The position numbers were made by a program, and so were the translations under genes. Positions 1 to 9,324 of a DNA stretch of 64,000 bases are shown here, piece after piece. Numbering within the stretch: position 1 is the stretch's first letter; each line of letters starts with the position of its first letter. The notes beneath the pieces were generated by a model, which was not told where the DNA came from, did not search any database, and was given only the letters and a program-made list of their open reading frames with translations. Source of the DNA: Flavobacteriales bacterium (GTDB taxonomy: Bacteria > Bacteroidota > Bacteroidia > Flavobacteriales_F > PHOS-HE28); NCBI GenBank assembly GCA_020635655.1, contig JACJZI010000004.1, positions 434,001 through 498,000 of the forward strand. The letters run 5' to 3'.

Positions 1-2
1 TG

Positions 3-1403
3 ATCGTGATCGCCCTGGTCCTGGCAGTGCCCAGCGCCTGGTTGGTCGCCACGTGCGACTTCCCGCTGCGCCGCATGATGCGCTGGGCCCTGGTGATGCC
101 ACTGGCACTGCCGACCTACATCAGCGCTTTCACCTATGCCGCGCTGCTCGGTCCCACCGGGCCGGTCAGCAACTGGCTGGCGGACCACGCGGGGTTCCGG
201 CCGGATATCGTGGACATGCAGGGACTCTGGTTCGTCCTGGCGCTCGTCCTCTTCCCATACATCTATCTGCCCGCGCGCGCGGCGTTCGCCTCCGGCATGA
301 GCGGTCAACTGGAGGCCGCGCGCATGCTCGGTGCACCCGCATTGTCGCGCTTCCGTCGCATCGCCCTTCCGCTCGCACGACCGGCCATCGCTGGAGGAGC
401 GCTGCTTGTGGCCATGGAAACGCTCAACGACTATGGTGCGGTGAAATACTACGGTGTGCGCACGCTCACCACCGGCATCTTCCGCAGCTGGGCCGGACTC
501 TACGATCTGGGCAGTGCCCTGCGGCTCAGCGTCGTGCTCGTCGGTCTTGTGGCCCTTTTGCTATGGATCGAACGTCGGGCGCGGCGCGGCGCGCGGCAGG
601 AGACCGATCAAGTGCCCGTGGCCCGTATTCGATTGAGCGGTTGGCGGGCGGCAGCGGCCACGGGCTGGTGTCTGCTGGTGTTCGGATCCGCCGCCATGCT
701 TCCCATCGGGAGCATCTTGGACGACGTATGGGAGACCTGCGATGGCACCATGCACGGCGACGTACCCCACGCCCTCTGGAACACCTCGGTCGTGGCTGGT
801 GCAGCGGGCCTGGTCACCCTGGTGATCGCTGTGCTGTTCACCTTCCGGGAGCGTTACGGGCGCCGCAGTGATCCGGCCATCCGCCTCGCCGACCTCGGTT
901 ATGTGATCCCCGGCGCAGTGATCGCCATCGGGGTGATGTCGTTGGCCGGCTTCATCGATCGAAGGCAATGGCTGGATACCGCGCTGATCGGCAGCATGGG
1001 TGTGCTGGTCTATGCCTTCAGCGTCCGATTCCTGGCGGTCGGCAAGCAGCCTTTGCAGGGAGCCTTGCGCCAGCAAAGCACATCGCTCGACGAGGCCGCC
1101 CGCATGCTCGGCGCCTCACCCTGGCGTTCATTCCGTCGGGTCAACCTGCCACTGCTGGGCCCGGCACTGATCGCCGCCGCCATGCTGGTGGCCATTGACG
1201 TGATCAAGGAACTGCCGCTTACGCTCATTTTGCGGCCGTTCAACTTCGACACGCTGAGCACCAAAGCTTACGAACTCGCCCGCATCGAACAGTTGCGCGA
1301 AGCCTCCTGGCCCTCCCTCATGATCGTGATCTGCGGCCTGGTGCCCGTGTTGCTGCTTGAGCAGGTGCTGGAAAAGAGAACAAGAACGCCGGGGGTCAGA
1401 TGA
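3..1403 (+). CDS. ABC transporter permease, iron(III)-type, two fused halves (5' truncated)
   Basis: Inner-membrane permease of a binding-protein-dependent ABC importer, closest in architecture to FbpB/AfuB ferric-iron permeases, in which two permease halves are fused. The frame is open to the left edge, so the N-terminus is missing; about 466 residues are visible. Two EAA-type loops that would contact the ATPase are visible, EAARMLGAP near residue 104 and DEAARMLGAS near residue 362, each followed by FRR and LPL. Each sits among several hydrophobic segments. The substrate is inferred from fold and fusion pattern only; thiamine or sulfate permeases are alternatives. The binding protein and ATPase are not in the window, so the rest of the operon must lie to the left. 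The gene converges on the PQQ-repeat gene with a 46-base gap. Confidence 0.8.
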   Translation: MVIALVLAVPSAWLVATCDFPLRRMMRWALVMPLALPTYISAFTYAALLGPTGPVSNWLADHAGFRPDIVDMQGLWFVLALVLFPYIYLPARAAFASGMSGQLEAARMLGAPALSRFRRIALPLARPAIAGGALLVAMETLNDYGAVKYYGVRTLTTGIFRSWAGLYDLGSALRLSVVLVGLVALLLWIERRARRGARQETDQVPVARIRLSGWRAAAATGWCLLVFGSAAMLPIGSILDDVWETCDGTMHGDVPHALWNTSVVAGAAGLVTLVIAVLFTFRERYGRRSDPAIRLADLGYVIPGAVIAIGVMSLAGFIDRRQWLDTALIGSMGVLVYAFSVRFLAVGKQPLQGALRQQSTSLDEAARMLGASPWRSFRRVNLPLLGPALIAAAMLVAIDVIKELPLTLILRPFNFDTLSTKAYELARIEQLREASWPSLMIVICGLVPVLLLEQVLEKRTRTPGVR

Positions 1404-1449
1404 AGGCCCACTCCTCAACGACCAGCAGGATGGAGCGAGGTCGCCTTTC

Positions 1450-3882
1450 CTACTGCTGCATGCCGCTGTTGGTGGTGTAGTGCGCCACGCCGTTGTCGTC
1501 CACCAGCACCATCGGCGCCACCATGCCATCCTGCACGGGACTGGTCCAGATCACCTGGCCGGTGGTGGCATTGCGCGCTTCCAGGCTCCGGGGCGACGTG
1601 GCCTGGTGGATCAGGAGTACGTTGTTCGCGGCCAGGCAATAGTCGGCCGCAGCGCTCAGGCCCGTGGTCTCAATGTTCCAAATGACCGTACCCGTCGTTG
1701 CGTCCAGGCAGTGGAACCACCCTGGTGCGGAGGTGCTTCCGCCCACGTAGAGTTTGCCATCGTAGAGGTAGGGGTCGTTGCCACCTGCGCCACTGACGAT
1801 CGCCATGGACCAGATGTCCGCTCCCGTGCTCATGTCCAGGGCGTGCAATTCGCTGCAGGCCTGCACGTACACGATGCCATTGCCGGCGGTGGGGCAGCGC
1901 CACAGGTCCAGGCAATCATCGATGCTGGTCTGCCACAACAAAGTGCCATCGTTCGCATCCAGCGCGTAGAACTCCTGGTCGTCGCTGCCGAAGAAGACCT
2001 TGCCATCCGCCACACAGGGCGAGGTGTTCACGTCCGAGGGCGTGGCGTATTCCCACAGCAGTGTTCCGGTGGTCTTGTCCAGCGCCACGATCCCGGGGTC
2101 CGCCGTGCCCTTGCCGCAGTAGAGCACATTGCCCATGACAGTGGGGTTGGAATAGAGCCCCGCGCCGGCACTGTAGGTCCACACACTTGAACCGTCGCTG
2201 GCATTGCGTGCCCGGATCGTGCCGCTTTGGGTAGCGAAAAAGAGCATGCCGTCCGCTGTTGCCGGACTGTTCCCATCAGAGTCGAAACCGGTCCATACCT
2301 GGCTGCCATCGAAGGCGTTGGCGGCATACTGCAGGCCGCTCAGGTTGCGGAACACGATCAGGTTGTTCGCGAAGATCGGCGACACCTCATCCTCCATGGC
2401 ACCCACGTCCCACGACCAGATGCGGCTGCCGTCCACAGCATCCAGACAATGGAAGCCTGAATCGACACCCGCCACATAGACCCTCCCGTTCACGGAGGCC
2501 GCACCGCCGCCGAAAACGAGTGGTGCAGACAACACATTCACCTGGGAGTTGAACTGCACCACGGGCCCCTGCACGGTTATATACTGGTCGAGGTCCCAAC
2601 CGACGAGCTGGGCATCGGTGTTCCACAATGCATCGTCCAATGCATAATAGAACGCGTTGAAATCCCCCTGGTCGTTGAAGAAGATGGGCTCGGTGAAATA
2701 GCTGCCATAGTTCAGGTATACATACCCATTGGTCACCGGCTGGCCGTTCCCGTCCACCGCAGAGCCATGCACGGCCCCACGCGGGCCGCAAAGCGCATCC
2801 ATCTGAAGATCCTGGACCTCGCCATTGCCATCCACAAGACCGATCGTACCGATCAGCAATTGCTCATCCGATCCGGGCGCGAAGGCGTAGAGCTCCGCAT
2901 TGCCATAGCAGGGCAGCGATACGTTCAAATACCCCGTGGACGAGGTCAACCGGGTATCCCACGGTCCCTGCACGACTCCCGAATTGTACACGACCTGCAC
3001 CGGCAGGTAGGCATAGGGCTCACCGCTGCAGCTGACCCGGACGTTGTAGGTCGTATAGCAGACGAAGTCGTCGCAGTTCCATAGCGAGAAATGGGCGACA
3101 TCCCCCACGTAGCTGGCACCCTGGAGTTGCGCGCTGCCCTCTTCCTGCCAATGGCCCGCGGCCTCATCGAAATACCAAAAGGGGATGGTCTGTGGCGCCG
3201 CACCCTGGGAGGCGGTGGGAACGGGTATTGTCAACTGCGCTGTGCTGCCATCGGCCAGTTGCAGCACATTACCACCCCCATCCTCCAGAACGACATGCCC
3301 CATCCCGTAAGAGATCAGAACACCCGCATCGCCGTTCGTGTCAGTGCCTTCCATGCCCGGGAAGGGCGTCACGCCCGTGATGCTCGTCGGGTCGATGTAG
3401 GTCGCATACACATGCACCGTTCCCTGGTACCCGTCGGCGATGCTGTTGGCGGGTATCGATACCGCGAGTCCTTCAGCGGTACTGGCCTGACCGCCCGAAG
3501 TGGCCGAAAAGGACCCGATCTCCACCTTGGGAAGCAGCTTCACACGAACGGAGACATCCTCCGCACCGATCACCTGGAAGTTCCGACCACCATTGAAATA
3601 GCCGTTCGCCCGCACCCGCACGAAGTTGGACCCCTCCTGAACCGGCACATCGCGGAGACGGAAAACACCCCTGCTGTCCGTTGTGGTCGACAGGCCATTG
3701 CATTCCACAGAGGCCGAGGCCAGGAAAGCACCACCGGGACCGATCACCGACCCCTGCACATCCACCAGGTGGTCGGACGAGGAGATCAGAGTGGTCGGAT
3801 CGGGATCATGGGGATCCTTCTTGCATGATGTAAAAAGAAATGCCGCGGACGCGACGAGCATCCAAATTGTCCTGAACTGCAT
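1450..3882 (-). CDS. Lipoprotein with carboxypeptidase-regulatory-like domain and PQQ-type beta-propeller
   Basis: About 810 residues. I start at the ATG at 3882 because it gives a classic lipoprotein signal (MQFRTIWMLVASAAFLFTSC, lipid-attachment Cys at about residue 20, followed by KKD). The frame stays open about 110 codons further upstream, but that stretch has no signal-like character. Residues around 45-110 look like a carboxypeptidase regulatory-like beta-sandwich (VQGSVIGPGGAFLASA). The C-terminal 320 or so residues contain repeated blades of the PQQ-binding-like type (VYVAGVDSGFHCLDAVDGS, GKVFFGSDDQEFYALDAND), typical of beta-propellers. Cofactor binding is not implied; many such propellers are scaffolds. 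Probably anchored in the outer membrane and facing outward. Function unknown. Confidence 0.75.
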   Translation of the reverse strand: MQFRTIWMLVASAAFLFTSCKKDPHDPDPTTLISSSDHLVDVQGSVIGPGGAFLASASVECNGLSTTTDSRGVFRLRDVPVQEGSNFVRVRANGYFNGGRNFQVIGAEDVSVRVKLLPKVEIGSFSATSGGQASTAEGLAVSIPANSIADGYQGTVHVYATYIDPTSITGVTPFPGMEGTDTNGDAGVLISYGMGHVVLEDGGGNVLQLADGSTAQLTIPVPTASQGAAPQTIPFWYFDEAAGHWQEEGSAQLQGASYVGDVAHFSLWNCDDFVCYTTYNVRVSCSGEPYAYLPVQVVYNSGVVQGPWDTRLTSSTGYLNVSLPCYGNAELYAFAPGSDEQLLIGTIGLVDGNGEVQDLQMDALCGPRGAVHGSAVDGNGQPVTNGYVYLNYGSYFTEPIFFNDQGDFNAFYYALDDALWNTDAQLVGWDLDQYITVQGPVVQFNSQVNVLSAPLVFGGGAASVNGRVYVAGVDSGFHCLDAVDGSRIWSWDVGAMEDEVSPIFANNLIVFRNLSGLQYAANAFDGSQVWTGFDSDGNSPATADGMLFFATQSGTIRARNASDGSSVWTYSAGAGLYSNPTVMGNVLYCGKGTADPGIVALDKTTGTLLWEYATPSDVNTSPCVADGKVFFGSDDQEFYALDANDGTLLWQTSIDDCLDLWRCPTAGNGIVYVQACSELHALDMSTGADIWSMAIVSGAGGNDPYLYDGKLYVGGSTSAPGWFHCLDATTGTVIWNIETTGLSAAADYCLAANNVLLIHQATSPRSLEARNATTGQVIWTSPVQDGMVAPMVLVDDNGVAHYTTNSGMQQ

Positions 3883-4083
3883 GGGGCGCAAGGTATTGGA
3901 TATGGACCCAGGGGTCCAGTTCCTTATCGGACGGACGCCCGTGATGTGAACAGATAACGGCAATACAGCTGTTCCCATCGTCGCCGGAGGCACCGTGCTC
4001 GAGCGAGCAGAAGATCCCATAGCTTTGAGTATGGGCATCCCGGGATGCCAGCCCCCCCCGCAAAACAGAACTCCCACTGGACG

Positions 4084-4950
4084 ATGGAACGCTTCATCAA
4101 AATGCTGATCTCTGTGCTGATCGTCCTTCCGGGGCCGGCCCCGGCCCAAACGATCGCCGATGGGTCCTTTGAATTGGCCGGAGCGGCATTGGGCAATGGC
4201 AGCTCGTTCACACAATACCCGACCTTCATGGGGGGATGGGCAAGTGTGAACACCGATGGGGAGTGCTTTGGTTCAGGCAGCGCCCTGGATGGGAACTGGT
4301 TCGCGGACCTCCTGCAGAACGGTACCGGCAACCCGGACCAATTCTGGGATGAGAACGGCTATGCGGGCTTTGGGAACTATGACCGCATCGTCACGGTGAT
4401 CTCCGACCTCAACCCGAATTCCACCTACCGGATCATCTTCCATGAATCGAACCAACTGGACCGCTTCGGGTACATGGGTGATCGGACATTGGTCCAGCTG
4501 CAAAGTGTCCAAACCAATGATGCGAGCGAATACCTGTTCGATACACCGCTCACCTCCACTTGGCGACCGGATACGATCCTCTTCAGCACCGACCCGTTCA
4601 CCACCTCTGCCTATCTCCTCTTCTCGCCGCTCGGAACCATCAATGCCTGCGTATCCCTCGACCATATCACGATCACTGGGACCGACCCGAACACGATCGC
4701 ATCGGCGCCGGACATCGGTCGTCCCTTGGTCTATCCCAACCCCGCCGCCGATGTCGTGACCATCGAGGATGGCCGCGGATTGCGAAGGATCGAGGTCCAT
4801 GATGACCTGGGGCGCGTGGTCCTTACAGCGGACGGTCTGGATTCCGACATGCATCGCCTGGTATTGGGCGCATTGGAAGTGGGCATTTATGAGCTGACCA
4901 TCTTCGAGGGCAATGGTCGGCGCGTGCGGTCCAGGTTGATCAGGAACTAA
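4084..4950 (+). CDS. Secreted protein with T9SS C-terminal sorting domain
   Basis: About 288 residues. An in-frame ATG at 4045 exists, but the one at 4084 starts a normal signal peptide (MERFIKMLISVLIVLPGPAPAQ). The middle, residues about 25-205, is a beta-rich cargo domain with FADLLQNGTGNPDQFWDENG and no catalytic motif I recognise; it resembles carbohydrate-binding-like or jelly-roll domains of secreted Bacteroidota proteins. From about residue 218 a type A T9SS sorting domain is clear: VYPNPAADVVTIEDG, then a beta-strand pattern and a basic end. The protein would be exported by Sec and then secreted or surface-attached by the T9SS. Divergent from the PQQ lipoprotein gene, separated by about 200 bases in which I see no gene. 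Confidence 0.8.
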   Translation: MERFIKMLISVLIVLPGPAPAQTIADGSFELAGAALGNGSSFTQYPTFMGGWASVNTDGECFGSGSALDGNWFADLLQNGTGNPDQFWDENGYAGFGNYDRIVTVISDLNPNSTYRIIFHESNQLDRFGYMGDRTLVQLQSVQTNDASEYLFDTPLTSTWRPDTILFSTDPFTTSAYLLFSPLGTINACVSLDHITITGTDPNTIASAPDIGRPLVYPNPAADVVTIEDGRGLRRIEVHDDLGRVVLTADGLDSDMHRLVLGALEVGIYELTIFEGNGRRVRSRLIRN

Positions 4951-5047
4951 GCACTGGTCCCGGCGCCCCGGTCGGTCGTCTCCAGCGCAGGACCTACCTC
5001 ATCGCCCAGTGGGCCCGCTTTCACCGGCCCCCACCGCCATGCGAGGT

Positions 5048-5446
5048 TCAGCGGAACGAGACCCGGTCAATGCTGTAGCGCCCGCTCCCGGTGAAGAAAA
5101 GGGTGAGGAAAGCGCAGAGGTACAGTATCGGCAGTTCACGCTCTCCGAAGGTCTGACCGGACTTCACCACGAACACGATCACGCCCATTCCGATCAGCAG
5201 CGGGATCACCGCCGCCCGGGTCCATAGACCCAGCACGACGAGGACCGCGCAGAAGAACTCCGCGAACACGATCAGTGCGAGCGAAACAGGCGCGCTGATC
5301 CCAAGGGGGTCGCTGAACTTGTCCATCCGGTCGGCGAATCCGGACAATTTGGGCCATCCGTGCTGGATGACCATGGTCCCCCCCATGCTCAGCCGCAGGA
5401 GCAAGAGACCAAGGTCGCCGGCCATAGCGCGTGAATTGAAGATCAT
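5048..5446 (-). CDS. DoxX family membrane protein
   Basis: About 132 residues from the ATG at 5446 (MIFNSRAMAGDLGLLLLRLS). The frame continues upstream to 5539, but that would overlap the promoter region and start of the divergent TPR gene, and the extension is not hydrophobic. Four membrane segments are apparent. The DoxX signature is present: LLRLSMGGTMVIQHGWPKL near residue 14, then FAEFFCAVLVVLGLWTR. Family members are small inner-membrane proteins, some linked to thiosulfate:quinone oxidoreductase or to oxidative stress; which role applies here is not visible. Confidence 0.8.
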   Translation of the reverse strand: MIFNSRAMAGDLGLLLLRLSMGGTMVIQHGWPKLSGFADRMDKFSDPLGISAPVSLALIVFAEFFCAVLVVLGLWTRAAVIPLLIGMGVIVFVVKSGQTFGERELPILYLCAFLTLFFTGSGRYSIDRVSFR

Positions 5447-5573
5447 GAACAAGCGGCTTCGGGCACGAACATACTGGCCTGTCATGTAAGGCACATCCCG
5501 TATGGGGGGCATCTTTCCACCGGGGAACGTTGATGGCAACCTTCTCCTTCTTCGGTGCGTTCAAGGACCCGCC

Positions 5574-6290
5574 ATGCGGCGGATCCTTTTCATTGCGGTG
5601 CTCGCCCTGATATCGGGCGCGATGGTTGCACAGGACGAAGTGGCCTACATGCGCGATGGGCTGAGCGCCGTTCGCGCCGAGGACCATGAGAGGGCGATCG
5701 AGGCGCTGACCAAGGCCATCGCGGTCGACCCTGGTGAGGCGCGTGCGTGGCTCTATCGCGGATTGAGCCGCGATGCCACAGGCGATCGCGTGGGCGCCAT
5801 GCATGACCTGGACCGGGCCGTGGCGCTCGCCCCCGGTGATGCCAATATCCTGTTACGACGGGGTGAACTGGCCATCACGAACAGCGCCTTCGACAAGGCC
5901 ATGGACGATCTTCAACACGTGATCGACCTCGACCCCGACAATCCGATCGCCCTTCACGCCCGGTTCGACATCGGTCAGGCCTACGTGGCACAGGGGCGAT
6001 ACGAAGAGGCATTCGCTGTCTACAACGCCCTGGTGGCCCGCTCCCCGAACGATGCCAAGGCCCTGTGCGACCGCGGTATCACCTTGGGACATCTGGACCG
6101 GAACGAAGAGGCGGTGGCCGATCTGGGTCGGGCCATCGACCTGGACCCGGAACTGGTGATGGCCTATACCAGCCGTGCCATCGCGCTGATCGCCTTGGGC
6201 AGGAAGGCGGAAGCCTGCCCCGACCTGCAAAAAGCCTACGACATGGGCGATCCGAGCGTCGCCGAGCTGCTCGTGATCTATTGCTTTTAG
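5574..6290 (+). CDS. Periplasmic TPR repeat protein
   Basis: About 238 residues from the ATG at 5574, chosen because it opens a signal peptide (MRRILFIAVLALISGAMVAQ); an upstream in-frame ATG at 5502 adds only a non-hydrophobic leader. The mature part is built of about six tetratricopeptide repeats (for example ALTKAIAVDPGEARAWLYRG and DLQHVIDLDPDNPIALHARF). TPRs are protein-protein interaction scaffolds; the partner is unknown. Transcribed away from doxX. Followed by two perfect inverted repeats at 6301-6359 before thrS. Confidence 0.8.
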   Translation: MRRILFIAVLALISGAMVAQDEVAYMRDGLSAVRAEDHERAIEALTKAIAVDPGEARAWLYRGLSRDATGDRVGAMHDLDRAVALAPGDANILLRRGELAITNSAFDKAMDDLQHVIDLDPDNPIALHARFDIGQAYVAQGRYEEAFAVYNALVARSPNDAKALCDRGITLGHLDRNEEAVADLGRAIDLDPELVMAYTSRAIALIALGRKAEACPDLQKAYDMGDPSVAELLVIYCF

Positions 6291-6300
6291 AATGCCGTTC

Positions 6301-6328
6301 CGACCACCTCTCCTCCGTGGGGTGGTCG
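6301..6328 (+). terminator. Inverted repeat after TPR gene, possible terminator
   Basis: Perfect 8-bp arms CGACCACC (6301-6308) and GGTGGTCG (6321-6328) with a 12-base loop, starting 10 bases after the TPR stop. No T-tract follows, so intrinsic termination is not certain. Confidence 0.4.
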
Positions 6329-6335
6329 ATCCGTG

Positions 6336-6359
6336 CCGGGGCCACTTGGTTGGCCCCGG
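6336..6359. promoter_or_regulatory. Second perfect inverted repeat upstream of thrS
   Basis: Arms CCGGGGCCA (6336-6344) and TGGCCCCGG (6351-6359) form a perfect 9-bp stem around CTTGGT. It lies 20 bases before the TACCTTTG element and 65 bases before the thrS start. It could be part of a terminator pair or an operator; the sequence alone does not decide. Confidence 0.4.
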
Positions 6360-6379
6360 TCCACGTTCATCCCATCCCC

Positions 6380-6387
6380 TACCTTTG
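6380..6387 (+). promoter_or_regulatory. Bacteroidota-type -7 promoter element for thrS operon
   Basis: TACCTTTG matches the TAnnTTTG -7 consensus known for the primary sigma factor in Bacteroidota, 38 bases before the thrS ATG. I could not find a TTTG/TTG -33 element at the usual spacing. Confidence 0.45.
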
Positions 6388-6424
6388 CCGCCCCTCTGCC
6401 CACCATTCGTAGGGTGGCTCAGGC

Positions 6425-8374
6425 ATGACCATGAAGATCGAAGTGACCCTGCCCGACGGAAGTGTCCGGCAGTACGAAGAAGGCGCCACCGCAATGGACG
6501 TGGCGCGCAGCATCAGTGAAGGACTTGCCCGCAATGTGCTCTCCGCCAAGGTGAACGGCGAAGTGCGCGACGCGGAACGTCCACTGCCAGGCAAGTGCGA
6601 ATTGCAATTGCTCACCTGGAACGATCCGGAGGGCAGGTCCACGATGTGGCACTCTTCGGCCCACCTGATGGCCGAGGCATTGGAGGCGCTCTATCCAGGG
6701 ATCAAGTTCGGGATCGGGCCGCCGATCGAGCACGGGTTCTACTATGATGTGGACCTGGGCGACCGCGTGATCACCGACAAGGACTTTCCCGCCATCGAGG
6801 CCAAGATGAAGGAATTGGCCGCGAAGAAGAGTGCCTATGTGCGCTCGGAAGTGCCGAAAGCCGAGGCGATCGAATACTTCTCGGAGAAAGGCGACGAATA
6901 CAAGCTGGAGCTGATCGAGGGGTTGCAGGATGGTGAGATCACCTTCTATCAGCAGGGCGATTTCGTGGACCTCTGCCGCGGACCGCACATCCCCGACACC
7001 TCCTATATCAAAGCGGTCAAGGTATTGAGCATTGCCGGAGCTTACTGGCGGGGCGATGAGAACCGCAAGCAGCTCACCCGCGTCTACGGGATCACCTACC
7101 CCAAACAAAAGGAGCTCGACGCATTCCTGGCGATGATCGAGGAGGCCAGGAAGCGTGACCATCGCAAGCTGGGCAGGGAGCTGGACCTGTTCACCTTCAG
7201 CGAAAAGGTGGGAGCCGGTCTCCCGCTTTGGCTGCCCAAAGGGGCTGCACTTCGCGAACGACTGATCAACTTCATGAAGGCCGCCCAGGAAAAGGACGGC
7301 TACGAACAGGTGGTCACCCCGCACATCGGGGGCAGGCAGCTCTATGTGACCAGCGGACACTGGGAGAAGTACGGCAAGGACAGCTTCCGACCGATCACGA
7401 CACCGCACGATGGCGAGGAGTTCCTGCTCAAGCCGATGAACTGCCCGCACCACTGTGAGATCTATGCCAGCCGTCCGCGCAGCTACAAGGACCTCCCCCT
7501 GCGATTGGCAGAATTCGGTACCGTATATCGTTACGAACAGAGCGGTGAGCTCCATGGCCTGACCCGCGTGCGCGGGTTCACGCAGGACGACGCCCACCTC
7601 TTCTGCCGACCGGACCAGGTCAAGGACGAATTCATCAAGGTCATTGACCTGGTACTCAAGGTGATAAAGGCACTTGATCTGGGGGATTTCGAGGCGCAGA
7701 TCAGCCTGCGGGACAAAGTGGACAGGAGCAAATACATCGGCAGCGAGTCCAATTGGGAGAAGGCCGAACAGGCGATCATCGATGCGGCGAAGGAGAAAGG
7801 CCTGCCTACCGTGGTGGAATACGGCGAAGCGGCATTTTACGGACCGAAGCTCGATTTCATGATCAAGGACGCCCTTGGTCGGAAATGGCAGCTGGGCACC
7901 ATCCAGGTCGACTACAACCTGCCCGAACGTTTCGAACTGGAATACGTGGGCAGTGACAACCTAAAGCACCGGCCGGTGATGATCCACCGCGCCCCATTCG
8001 GTTCGCTGGAACGCTTCGTGGCCGTGCTGATCGAGCATCACGCGGGACGCTTCCCCCTGTGGCTCACTCCCGAACAGGCCATCTTGCTGCCGATCAGCGA
8101 CAAATACCTCGATGCCTGCTTGGATATCGCTCGATCGCTGAAAGATTCCGATATTCGCGCCTCCGTTGACGAACGGAACGAGAAGATCGGCCGAAAGATC
8201 CGCGATGCGGAGCTTGCCCGCATCCCGTTCATGCTCATCATCGGGGAAAAAGAGGCCGAACAGGGCACCGTATCCGTCCGGGAGCATGGCCAGGGCGACC
8301 TGGGTCCCATGTCCCCACAAGCGTTCGCCGATCTGGTGAACGAACGGGTCAAGGTGCAACTGGGCGGCCTTTGA
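6425..8374 (+). CDS. thrS: Threonyl-tRNA synthetase
   Basis: Charges tRNA-Thr in the cytoplasm. 649 residues, full length for the family. Domains in order: N-terminal TGS (residues 1-65), the editing domain with HSSAH at 76-80, the class II catalytic core with the zinc-binding MNCPHHC around 338-344, motif 2 around residue 370 (RYEQSGELHGL) and a C-terminal anticodon-binding domain starting near residue 545. Two ATGs lie six bases apart (6425 and 6431); either could be used. It heads the classic thrS-infC-rpmI-rplT cluster, with only 36 bases to infC, and is probably co-transcribed with it from the element at 6380. Confidence 0.97.
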   Translation: MTMKIEVTLPDGSVRQYEEGATAMDVARSISEGLARNVLSAKVNGEVRDAERPLPGKCELQLLTWNDPEGRSTMWHSSAHLMAEALEALYPGIKFGIGPPIEHGFYYDVDLGDRVITDKDFPAIEAKMKELAAKKSAYVRSEVPKAEAIEYFSEKGDEYKLELIEGLQDGEITFYQQGDFVDLCRGPHIPDTSYIKAVKVLSIAGAYWRGDENRKQLTRVYGITYPKQKELDAFLAMIEEARKRDHRKLGRELDLFTFSEKVGAGLPLWLPKGAALRERLINFMKAAQEKDGYEQVVTPHIGGRQLYVTSGHWEKYGKDSFRPITTPHDGEEFLLKPMNCPHHCEIYASRPRSYKDLPLRLAEFGTVYRYEQSGELHGLTRVRGFTQDDAHLFCRPDQVKDEFIKVIDLVLKVIKALDLGDFEAQISLRDKVDRSKYIGSESNWEKAEQAIIDAAKEKGLPTVVEYGEAAFYGPKLDFMIKDALGRKWQLGTIQVDYNLPERFELEYVGSDNLKHRPVMIHRAPFGSLERFVAVLIEHHAGRFPLWLTPEQAILLPISDKYLDACLDIARSLKDSDIRASVDERNEKIGRKIRDAELARIPFMLIIGEKEAEQGTVSVREHGQGDLGPMSPQAFADLVNERVKVQLGGL

Positions 8375-8410
8375 ACGAACAGGTAGAACAAAAAGGCTAG
8401 TACACACCGA

Positions 8411-8989
8411 GTGGCAGGACCCCCATTCAGAAGATCAGGCGGCGGTCGCCGTCCGTACCGTGGACGCGTCCAGAAGGAAGATCCACACCGCATCAACATG
8501 AACATCCGTGGAGTGAACGAAGTACGCGTAGTGGGCGAGAACGTTTCCACGGGCGTCTATCCGTTCATGGAGGCGCTGCGATTGGCGGAGGAACGTGGAT
8601 TGGACCTGGTGGAGATCAGCCCGACCGCGGTGCCTCCCGTGTGCCGTATCGTGGACTACAAGAAGTTCCTCTACGACCTGAAGAAGAAACAGAAGGAACT
8701 GAAGGCCAAGCAGACCACCGCCGAACTGAAGGAGATCCGCTTCGGTCCCAACACAGATGAGCACGACCTCAACTTCAAGCTCAACCATGCGCGGAAGTTC
8801 CTCACGGAGGGCCACAAGGTGAAGGCCTTCGTGTTCTTCCGGGGTCGGACCATCGTGTTCAAGGAACGGGGTGAGATCCTGCTTTTGAAGTTCGCCCAAT
8901 CCCTGGAGGACCTTGGCGTGGTGGAATCCATGCCCAAGCTCGAAGGCAAGCGCATGATCATGATCCTGGTGCCCAAGAAAAAGAAGTAG
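8411..8989 (+). CDS. infC: Translation initiation factor IF-3
   Basis: Binds the 30S subunit and checks start-codon pairing. About 192 residues: a short basic N-terminal extension, the IF3 N domain (INMNIRGVNEVRVVGENVS onward), a Lys-rich linker helix (KKFLYDLKKKQKELKAKQ) and the C domain ending in KKKK. The first usable in-frame start is GTG at 8411; an in-frame TAG at 8384-8386 excludes anything further upstream, and the first in-frame ATG (8498) is inside the N domain. A non-ATG start on infC is a known family feature tied to autoregulation, although AUU/AUC/AUA are the usual codons. Confidence 0.95.
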   Translation: MAGPPFRRSGGGRRPYRGRVQKEDPHRINMNIRGVNEVRVVGENVSTGVYPFMEALRLAEERGLDLVEISPTAVPPVCRIVDYKKFLYDLKKKQKELKAKQTTAELKEIRFGPNTDEHDLNFKLNHARKFLTEGHKVKAFVFFRGRTIVFKERGEILLLKFAQSLEDLGVVESMPKLEGKRMIMILVPKKKK

Positions 8990-9032
8990 GCCCAGCAACC
9001 GAGAATCGTAGGACGTACAAACCGAAGAGGCC

Positions 9033-9224
9033 ATGCCGAAGATGAAGACCAAGTCCGGAGCGAAGAAACGCTTCAAGCTTACGGGCACTGGAAAGGTGAA
9101 GCGCCAGCATGCTTACCACAACCACATCCTCACCAAGAAGCACAAGAAGCGCAAGCGCAACCTGGCCAAGCCAGGGCTTGTGCATACGAGCGACGAGAAG
9201 AACGTGCTCGATCTGCTGAAATAA
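9033..9224 (+). CDS. rpmI: 50S ribosomal protein L35
   Basis: 63 residues, extremely basic, beginning MPKMKTKSGAKKRFKLTGTG, which is the L35 signature; the length is normal for the family. It sits 43 bases after infC and 100 bases before rplT in the standard order, so co-transcription is expected. The central HNHILTKKHKKRKRNL segment is the typical rRNA-binding stretch. Confidence 0.97.
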   Translation: MPKMKTKSGAKKRFKLTGTGKVKRQHAYHNHILTKKHKKRKRNLAKPGLVHTSDEKNVLDLLK

Positions 9225-9324
9225 CACACCCAAACGCTCCGGGTGGAATAGGTAGCGTTCACCAGGACGCAGCGCACCCAAGTGCCGCCGATGTGCGGAC
9301 GCCTGCGCCCGAAGACCAACGACA

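Noticed and set aside
6301..6424. T-box or other riboswitch controlling thrS
   Set aside because: No T-box signature or antiterminator, and the hairpins lie before the likely promoter element rather than after it.
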